Source: Calditrichota bacterium
GTDB lineage: Bacteria > Calditrichota > Calditrichia > RBG-13-44-9 > J075
Assembly: GCA_024275555.1 (NCBI GenBank)
Contig: JAJRYW010000606.1
Coordinates: 1-10,543 of the forward strand
DNA: 10,543 nt
Direction: 5' to 3'
In this document: piece by piece, positions 6,663 to 10,543 of the stretch
How the letters are laid out: every line of letters begins with the position of its first letter
Numbering within the stretch: position 1 is the stretch's first letter
Position numbers and translations under genes: made by a program
The notes under the pieces: generated by a model
What the model was told of the DNA's origin: nothing
The model's database searches: none
The model's input: the letters and a program-made list of their open reading frames with translations, nothing else

Positions 6663-7835
6663 TCAGCCGAGCAATACCCGGTTTAAGCGCTGCATTGCCA
6701 GCTCGATGCGTTGCGGCGGCTCTCCGGCAAAGCAGACCCGAATAAAATCGGGGTAGTCCTGCCCAAAATCGCTGCCGGGCGCTACGGATATTCCGGCGTC
6801 CAGGCAGTCGTCTATCACCTGCCAGTAGTCCCTGCCGCTAAGATAATCCTTTATTGAAAAAAACAGGTAGTAGGCCCCCTCCGGCAGGTGATGATCTGCT
6901 TTCAGTAATTCACTGCAGCGGTTGCGGGTGGCCTGGCATTCCTGCACAAACCGGTCCTGCCACTCGCGGCGGTTTTGCACCGGCTCGATCATCATCTGCT
7001 GGGCGATTGTGGCAGGACTATAGTATTGATGAACCATGACCTTGTTTAGCTGCTTTAGCAACTCCGGGTCGGCAACCAGGTATCCCAATCGCAGGCCGGC
7101 AAACATATACACCTTGGAAAAAGTAAAGATCGACAGAGTCTGTGCGGCAATCTCCCGGTTGGCGGCGATGGAAATATGAGCCCGGCCGTCGTAGGTCATG
7201 CCGTCGTAGGCCTCATCGGAAATCAGCCAGAGGTTGTGCTTTTTTACCACAGCGACAATCTGCTGCAATTGGGCCTCATCTAATACCTTCCCGCTGGGAT
7301 TGTTGGGGGTGTTCAGGTAGAGCGCGACAGTTTTAGGGGTTATAAACTGCTCCAGGTGTGCGGCAATATCCCAATCCGGTTCGGCATAAAGGCGGTCGTA
7401 AAAAGGAACCTGCACCGGTACGCCGCCGGCCATTTTTACCATCCCCACAAAGAATGGCCAGCAGGGGGTTAACAGCAGCACCTCTTCCCCGGGATTCACC
7501 AGCCCCATCATGCCGATGTTTAAAGCGCTGCAGGCCCCGGCGGTGAGCATAATCGCATCCGGGTCTGCTGCAATCTGATTGTCTTCGGATAATTTTTGAG
7601 CCAGCGCCCGGCGAAGTTCCGGGATGCCCAGGGTGTTGCAGTAGCGGTTGAAATAAGGGTTTTCCCGGGTGAAGGAATCGGAAATCGGCAGGGGGTAGGG
7701 CGGTTGCCGGTAGGAATCGCCAATGTGCAGTTTCACTAAATCCGCCCCCTTCTCCCGCATTTTGGGAAGAAACTTTTCGAAGATAGAGCCGGGCAGCTGA
7801 TCCACCCGTTGCGCATGATGAGGGTAGCGAGGCAT
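6663..7835 (-). CDS. Class I/II pyridoxal-phosphate aminotransferase
   Basis: 390 residues, fold-type I length. Visible family marks are NTPNNPSG (175-182, with N179 contacting PLP), SDEAY (206-210, D207 and Y210), the PLP lysine K241 in FTFSKVYMFAGLRLGY (R249 for phosphate) and R366 in FIRVCFA for the substrate carboxylate. W126 in TPCWPFF is at the ring-stacking place. It should move an amino group between an amino acid and a keto acid in the cytoplasm; the exact substrate (aspartate, aromatic, or other) is not decidable here. The ATG lies 4 nt after the rdgB stop, and its AGGAG ribosome site is inside the rdgB end, so it is the last gene of the operon. The palindrome GAGCGCTC (6657-6664) covers its stop; no room remains for a standard terminator before the convergent neighbour. 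Confidence 0.9.
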   Translation of the reverse strand: MPRYPHHAQRVDQLPGSIFEKFLPKMREKGADLVKLHIGDSYRQPPYPLPISDSFTRENPYFNRYCNTLGIPELRRALAQKLSEDNQIAADPDAIMLTAGACSALNIGMMGLVNPGEEVLLLTPCWPFFVGMVKMAGGVPVQVPFYDRLYAEPDWDIAAHLEQFITPKTVALYLNTPNNPSGKVLDEAQLQQIVAVVKKHNLWLISDEAYDGMTYDGRAHISIAANREIAAQTLSIFTFSKVYMFAGLRLGYLVADPELLKQLNKVMVHQYYSPATIAQQMMIEPVQNRREWQDRFVQECQATRNRCSELLKADHHLPEGAYYLFFSIKDYLSGRDYWQVIDDCLDAGISVAPGSDFGQDYPDFIRVCFAGEPPQRIELAMQRLNRVLLG

Positions 7836-7839
7836 AGAA

Positions 7840-8469
7840 CTACTCCTGAGATTTGTCCTGGCTTGCTTTTTCGGTTAGGTAGTCATGCAGAACTCGTTCT
7901 GCTTTGCGGAAAGCCCGGCTGCGGTGGCTGATCTGGTTTTTGATCGACTCTCCCAATTCCGCAAAGGTTTGCTTATAGCCGTCCGGAACAAAGAGCGGGT
8001 CGTAGCCAAAGCCGCGCTGGCCCCGCAACTCCCGGATAATCCGGCCGTGCACCACTCCTTCCACGGTTGCCTCAATGTCCTCGCCGACAATTGCGGCCGC
8101 ACAGCGGAACCGGGCCCGGCGCTGCGAGTCGTCCGCATCCTTTAAAGCGTCTAATAGTTTGCGGTTGTTGGCGGCATAATCATGTGCCGGCCCGGCGTAC
8201 CTGGCCGAGTAAACACCGGGAGCGCCCTCTAAAAAATCTACCTCCAGGCCGGAGTCGTCAGCAATTGTGAGAAGGCGGGTATGGTGAAACACCGTTTTGG
8301 CTTTCAGCAGGGCGTTTTCCTCCAATGTGGCGCCGGTTTCCTCGATCTCGGGAATCTCCGGGAAATCTTCCAGGGAAAGCAGCCGCAGCGGCAGGTTTGT
8401 CCAAATATGCTGTATTTCCTCCACCTTGTGCTTGTTGCGGGTTGCTAATAAAATAGTTTGCGTGCTCAA
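7840..8469 (-). CDS. rdgB: RdgB/HAM1 family XTP/dITP diphosphatase
   Basis: 209 residues, typical size. Motifs in order are TRNKHK (10-15, triphosphate grip), ETGATLEENA (44-53), ADDSGLEV (70-77, catalytic Asp), GVYSARYAG (85-93), FGYDPLF (154-160, base pocket) and HRSRA (182-186). The enzyme removes non-canonical dITP, ITP and XTP by hydrolysis to the monophosphate and pyrophosphate, keeping deaminated purines out of DNA and RNA. The start is TTG at 8469, overlapping the TGA of the CYTH gene by 4 nt (TTGA), with GGAGG 7 nt upstream; the overlap suggests coupled translation. The last 12 residues (EKASQDKSQE) are a polar tail. All key residues are present. Confidence 0.95.
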   Translation of the reverse strand: MSTQTILLATRNKHKVEEIQHIWTNLPLRLLSLEDFPEIPEIEETGATLEENALLKAKTVFHHTRLLTIADDSGLEVDFLEGAPGVYSARYAGPAHDYAANNRKLLDALKDADDSQRRARFRCAAAIVGEDIEATVEGVVHGRIIRELRGQRGFGYDPLFVPDGYKQTFAELGESIKNQISHRSRAFRKAERVLHDYLTEKASQDKSQE

Positions 8470-8999
8470 TGATCTCCCTCCGAATTGGTCTGTTCCAGGA
8501 AAAGGTTTAAATAGCCGACCGGCACCGTCTCCCGGAAGTACGGTTTCAGTTTTGCCAAAATGATGTTGAGATTATCCTGAGAAGCCTGGCGGTTGTATTC
8601 ATCATCAATCACCGCCTCGAATTCCACAAAAGCGCCTAATTGATCGACCTGGTCGAGATGGATGCGCACATTGCGGAACAGGAACAGTTGCCGTTCTTTT
8701 TCGACGGTAGCCAGTTCTCCATAGGCGTCTTGCAGTTCGGCCAGGGTTGCTGCCAGGTCCTGGATCGGCGTCAGCGAGTAGTTGCTGATGCGGGGGCGGT
8801 CCTGATCGGGGCGATGGTATTCGATCAATACCGGCGGCCGCCCTGTTTCGATGCGAATTTTCAGCCGCCCCTCCGGAACCCGGAAATAGATATCTTTTTG
8901 CTGGCGCCGGAATTCAAAAGAGACAACTGGCAGAGCCTGCAGATACTTCTGGAGCGGCTCTGTTTCCTCGATCCGGTATTTGATCTCAATATTCTGCAT
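8466..8999 (-). CDS. CYTH-domain protein (class IV adenylate cyclase / triphosphatase-like)
   Basis: 177 residues, the size of a single CYTH domain. It begins with NIEIK (3-7), the form of the ExExK signature seen in CyaB-type members. The tunnel-lining charged pairs follow: KDIYF (35-39), RLKIRI (45-50), LIEY (58-61), EKERQLF (100-106), RIHLDQVDQLG (112-122) and FVEFE (124-128), then GYLNLF (162-167). CYTH proteins bind triphosphates and metal in a beta-tunnel; activities include adenylate cyclase, thiamine-triphosphatase and tripolyphosphatase. The closeness to rdgB fits a nucleotide or triphosphate-cleaning role, but that is inference. First gene of the operon; GGGGA about 8 nt before the ATG is the ribosome site and overlaps a TCCCCGGGA box. 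Confidence 0.88.
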   Translation of the reverse strand: MQNIEIKYRIEETEPLQKYLQALPVVSFEFRRQQKDIYFRVPEGRLKIRIETGRPPVLIEYHRPDQDRPRISNYSLTPIQDLAATLAELQDAYGELATVEKERQLFLFRNVRIHLDQVDQLGAFVEFEAVIDDEYNRQASQDNLNIILAKLKPYFRETVPVGYLNLFLEQTNSEGDH

Positions 9000-9006
9000 G
9001 GTCTTT

Positions 9007-9046
9007 TCCCCGGGACGACAGGTTAAGTTAATTTTGATCCCCGGGA
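9007..9046 (-). promoter_or_regulatory. Twin TCCCCGGGA boxes, candidate operators
   Basis: The same 9-mer TCCCCGGGA, containing the palindrome CCCGGG, occurs at 9007-9015 and 9038-9046. The start-to-start spacing is 31 nt, about three helical turns, so both face the same side of DNA. The distal box touches the predicted -10 and start point; the proximal box covers the Shine-Dalgarno of the CYTH gene. That arrangement suits a repressor. No regulator gene is adjacent. Confidence 0.35.
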
Positions 9047-9074
9047 TAATAGGGAGGTCTGTTCAATTTTGCAA
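9046..9074 (-). promoter_or_regulatory. Sigma-70-like promoter of the CYTH-rdgB-aminotransferase operon
   Basis: On the minus strand TTGCAA (9069-9074) is followed by exactly 17 nt and TATTAT (9046-9051), 4/6 and 5/6 matches to TTGACA and TATAAT. An inverted repeat GCAACC (9071-9076) / GGTTGC (9086-9091) overlaps the -35 and could be an operator or a hairpin at the end of the upstream secreted-protein transcript. The predicted start point is about 40 nt before the ATG. Confidence 0.5.
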
Positions 9075-9100
9075 CCGTAAAAATTGGTTGCCGGGGCGCC

Positions 9101-9784
9101 TCAGCGCATGATGCGAAGTTGCTGCACGGTTTTCCGGGAGTCTACACTCAATTCGCAGAGGTAGGTTCCATTGGCCAGGGGGCGGCGATGAGCGTCGCGG
9201 GTTTCCCAGCGCACCGCATGGATGCCCTGCTCCAAAGGTCCGCTGAAAATTTTTCTTACGAAGATCCCCGTAAGTGTAAAGAGGGAAATTTCGACCTGGG
9301 CCGGGTGGGGAAGAATAAAGCGTAATACGGCCCGCTTTGCCGCCGGATTGGGGTGGGGCGGAAACAAGCGCAACGTTGCCGTGCTAAACCGGCTGCTGGG
9401 AATGTTAACCGTAGATGGTTTGACCGCTACCCGCAAAGAATCCCAGATAGGAGCTTCCGGACTGCAACCGGCAAAAATCAGATAATCGCCCGGCCTGGGA
9501 GCTTGCAAAGTAAACGAAAGTGTCCCGGTCGGCTTCTGATAATCAACGATCTCTCCCCGCGAGTCCACCAAAAATGCGCTGATTGGGGCCGGCAGTGTCT
9601 TGGGATCGCGATATACTTTTAATTGAAAGTTATCCGCAGGACGCACTGCCAGTAATCTATCCTGATAAAGATGACACCCCGAGCCGGCGCAATGATACCC
9701 GGGTGTATCGCCTTTTTGCGGGGGGGCAAAATTTAAACTCATCAATATACTTATCAAGATGAGAAAAGAAACAAAAATTCTCAT
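9101..9784 (-). CDS. Exported protein with CX4CH motif and FlgD/T9SS-like C-terminal domain
   Basis: 227 residues. Residues 1-20 are a signal peptide (MRIFVSFLILISILMSLNF). Just after it comes C32-AGSG-C37-H38, a CX4CH variant of the c-type heme motif. The middle (50-125) is beta-rich with an isolated C107. Residues about 140-227 match the pattern of FlgD-Ig-like / Por-secretion tails: PNPAAKRAVLRFILP, then VEISLFTLTGIFVRKI, then GIHAVRWETRD, then ANGTYLCELSV, ending QQLRIMR. Such tails send proteins through the type IX system or anchor them in phyla that have it. A single heme-like motif next to the cleavage site is seen in some small exported proteins of these groups, from family memory. 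AGAGGA lies close before the ATG. It is 101 nt upstream of the CYTH operon and has its own probable function; redox role unproven. Confidence 0.78.
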   Translation of the reverse strand: MRIFVSFLILISILMSLNFAPPQKGDTPGYHCAGSGCHLYQDRLLAVRPADNFQLKVYRDPKTLPAPISAFLVDSRGEIVDYQKPTGTLSFTLQAPRPGDYLIFAGCSPEAPIWDSLRVAVKPSTVNIPSSRFSTATLRLFPPHPNPAAKRAVLRFILPHPAQVEISLFTLTGIFVRKIFSGPLEQGIHAVRWETRDAHRRPLANGTYLCELSVDSRKTVQQLRIMR

Positions 9785-9944
9785 CGGTCCTCTCCGAATA
9801 ATGAATATAGCCCAGTAGAGTAATCAAATACTATACCATGTTTGCTGTGCAGTCCGGACAGGGATTTGCTAACAGGTTGGGGAGACTCCTGTAAAATAAT
9901 TATACAAGAACAGTCGCCGGGAAATCCGGAAAAGATTTTTCGTT

Positions 9945-9973
9945 TTGATTTCGGAGCGAGGGAAACCTATATT
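9945..9973 (+). promoter_or_regulatory. Candidate promoter of the tRNA cluster
   Basis: TTGATT (9945-9950), a 17-nt spacer, and TATATT (9968-9973) match 4/6 and 5/6 of the sigma-70 consensus. tRNA-Pro begins 46 nt after the -10, leaving a short 5' leader. The rest of 9785-10018 shows only a weak ACAGG...CCTGT pair and no gene. Confidence 0.5.
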
Positions 9974-10018
9974 CATCGTTTGGTTAGCTCTTTGATAAAA
10001 AGGTGCTGTTGAGGAATT

Positions 10019-10092
10019 CGGGGCGTGGCGCAGCTTGGTAGCGCACCTGCTTTGGGAGCAGGGGGCCGCTGGTTCGAATCCAGTCGCCCCGA
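10019..10092 (+). tRNA. tRNA-Pro (TGG)
   Basis: 74 nt. Acceptor strands CGGGGCG (10019-10025) and CGCCCCG (10085-10091) pair fully, discriminator A at 10092. The anticodon stem CCTGC/GCAGG encloses loop TTTGGGA with TGG at 10053-10055. The T-arm carries GGTTCGAATCC. The 3' CCA is not encoded. It reads CCA and related proline codons. First of three tRNA genes on this strand. Confidence 0.96.
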
Positions 10093-10115
10093 CGAGGTTT
10101 ACTGAAGGTCGTGAC

Positions 10116-10188
10116 GCTCCCTTAGCTCAACGGATAGAGCAGCGGCCTTCTAAGCCGTTGGTTGGAGGTTCGAGTCCTCCAGGGAGCG
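10116..10188 (+). tRNA. tRNA-Arg (TCT)
   Basis: 73 nt. Acceptor strands GCTCCCT (10116-10122) and AGGGAGC (10181-10187) pair fully, discriminator G. The anticodon stem GCGGC/GCCGT (one G-T pair) encloses CTTCTAA with TCT at 10149-10151, reading AGA/AGG. T-arm GGAGGTTCGAGTCCTCC is intact. It lies 23 nt after tRNA-Pro, so they are probably cut from one transcript. CCA is not encoded. Confidence 0.96.
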
Positions 10189-10209
10189 CAAAAAATTGCA
10201 ATCCAGTAG

Positions 10210-10238
10210 TTGACAGCAGGAAAGGAATTTATTACATT
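10210..10238 (+). promoter_or_regulatory. Candidate internal promoter for tRNA-His
   Basis: A perfect TTGACA (10210-10215) is followed by 17 nt and TACATT (10233-10238, 4/6 to TATAAT). tRNA-His starts 16-17 nt after it, giving a leader of only a few nucleotides. This suggests tRNA-His can be made apart from the two upstream tRNAs. Confidence 0.5.
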
Positions 10239-10253
10239 CGCCCTGCCTTTGAT

Positions 10254-10328
10254 GGTGGGTGTAGCTCAGTTGGTTAGAGCACCTGGTTGTGGCCCAGGAG
10301 GTCGTGGGTTCAATTCCCATCACTCACC
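10254..10328 (+). tRNA. tRNA-His (GTG)
   Basis: 75 nt with the extra 5' G. G at 10254 is the -1 nucleotide facing discriminator C 10328, the identity mark of tRNA-His. Acceptor GTGGGTG (10255-10261) pairs with CACTCAC (10321-10327) through one G-T. Anticodon stem CCTGG/CCAGG holds TTGTGGC with GTG at 10289-10291. The D-arm and T-arm (GTGGGTTCAATTCCCAT) are regular. Confidence 0.96.
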
Positions 10329-10359
10329 CAAAATTTCTTTTTTTTGTTGATTTGTTTTT

Positions 10360-10388
10360 GAGCGCCCTCTATATTTGGCGCTCTCTTT
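10360..10388 (+). terminator. Terminator hairpin after the tRNA cluster
   Basis: GAGCGCC (10360-10366) and GGCGCTC (10377-10383) form a perfect 7-bp GC-rich stem with a 10-nt loop, followed by the short TCTTT. A run of eight T lies upstream at about 10338-10345. CTCTC (10381-10385) can instead pair with GAGAG (10391-10395), so two stems compete. The T-tract is weak but position 32 nt past tRNA-His fits. Confidence 0.55.
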
Positions 10389-10411
10389 ATGAGAGATGAT
10401 CTGTGACATAA

Positions 10412-10483
10412 GCTCCCATCGTCTAGATGCCTGGGACTTCCCGCTTACCTCGGGACAACAGGCATTCGATTCGGTGGAAAAGA
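10412..10483 (+). pseudogene. tRNA-Glu-like relic, copy 1
   Basis: The first 26 nt (GCTCCCATCGTCTAGA and on) align with tRNA-Glu: acceptor 5' strand, TC, D-stem GTCT/GGAC. The anticodon stem TCCCG/CGGGA (10439-10443, 10451-10455) is a perfect 5 bp, but the loop is CTTACCT, putting TAC rather than TTC at 10446-10448 and C instead of a purine at position 37. The conserved GG of the D-loop reads TG. The T-loop TTCGATT (10465-10471) survives but its stem AGGCA/CGGTG does not pair, and GAAAAGA replaces the needed acceptor 3' strand. It cannot be a normal tRNA. CGCC-type pairing GCCTG (10429-10433) / CAGGC (10459-10463) gives an alternative long hairpin. Confidence 0.75.
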
Positions 10484-10491
10484 AAAGAACT

Positions 10492-10543
10492 GCTCCCATC
10501 GTCTAGAGGCCTGGGACTTCCCGCTTACCTCGGGACAACAGGC
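10492..10543 (+). pseudogene. tRNA-Glu-like relic, copy 2, cut by window end
   Basis: Same 52 nt as copy 1 except G at 10508, which restores the conserved D-loop GG. The anticodon loop is again CTTACCT, so the loop change is shared by both copies rather than a private decay event. The T-arm and acceptor 3' strand would lie beyond the window, so whether this copy is complete is not known. Confidence 0.65.

Larger units (their letters stand above)
10412..10543 (+). repeat. Tandem tRNA-Glu-derived repeat, 80-nt period, open at window edge
   Basis: A 52-nt block at 10412-10463 returns at 10492-10543 with one change (T 10428, G 10508). The period is 80 nt, and 28 nt of A-rich spacer-like sequence separates the blocks. 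The second block ends exactly at the window edge, at the same base where the first shared block ends, which suggests an assembly break in a longer array. At least two units are therefore present; more is inference. Confidence 0.8.

Noticed and set aside
10035..10277. 80-codon frame on the plus strand through the tRNA genes
   Set aside because: It overlaps three intact tRNA genes; its translation is simply read through their arms.
10019..10328. Integrated element at a tRNA att site
   Set aside because: No integrase gene and no repeated tRNA 3' end was seen; the nearby repeats copy a 5' tRNA part instead.
10412..10483. Functional tRNA-Val (TAC)
   Set aside because: The body is of tRNA-Glu type, the T-stem does not pair and the acceptor 3' strand is absent.
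10412..10543. CRISPR array
   Set aside because: Only two repeats are visible, the unit is too long at 52 nt, it aligns to tRNA-Glu, and no cas gene is nearby.

Overview
The window looks like a chromosomal segment, probably a contig end, from an uncultured bacterium of moderate-to-high GC. The best guess is the Fibrobacterota-Chlorobiota-Bacteroidota assemblage or a relative such as Calditrichota. The hints are a secreted protein with a C-terminal FlgD/Por-secretion-like tail, an M1 peptidase of the GGMEYP/HEFGH type common there, and an ECF sigma operon with a TPR-bearing membrane protein. This is an inference from family style; no ribosomal RNA or taxonomic marker is present.

Layout. 1-453 is non-coding and rich in inverted repeats, including two REP-like palindromes of a type widely dispersed in environmental bacteria. 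454-2884 (minus) is a three-gene regulatory operon: an ECF-like sigma factor, a small protein with an HX3CX2C zinc anti-sigma motif, and a single-pass membrane protein with a TPR-like exterior domain. The second gene ends in a run of nine A with a dnaX-type slippery heptamer. One alternative frame from that run stays open across the gap into the start of the third gene. 2885-3324 is a divergent, mostly non-coding gap. 3325-5481 (plus) encodes an exported M1 zinc metallopeptidase, followed by 5706-6650 (plus), a six-helix membrane protein of unknown function.

6663-8999 (minus) is a tightly packed operon: CYTH-domain triphosphate-tunnel protein, RdgB/HAM1 nucleotide-cleaning pyrophosphatase (TTG start, 4-nt overlap), and a class I/II PLP aminotransferase (4-nt gap). 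A sigma-70-like promoter with two identical TCCCCGGGA boxes precedes it. 9101-9784 (minus) encodes a small exported protein with a CX4CH heme-like motif and a sorting-tail-like C-terminus.

10019-10328 (plus) is a tRNA cluster, Pro(TGG)-Arg(TCT)-His(GTG), with a promoter candidate upstream and a second one directly in front of tRNA-His. A hairpin terminator follows. Beyond it, up to the window edge, lies a tandem repeat (period 80 nt) whose unit is plainly derived from the 5' two thirds of a tRNA-Glu gene but lacks a working T-stem and acceptor 3' strand, and has a changed anticodon loop. This tRNA-derived array is the most unusual item in the window; the slippery end of the anti-sigma gene is second.
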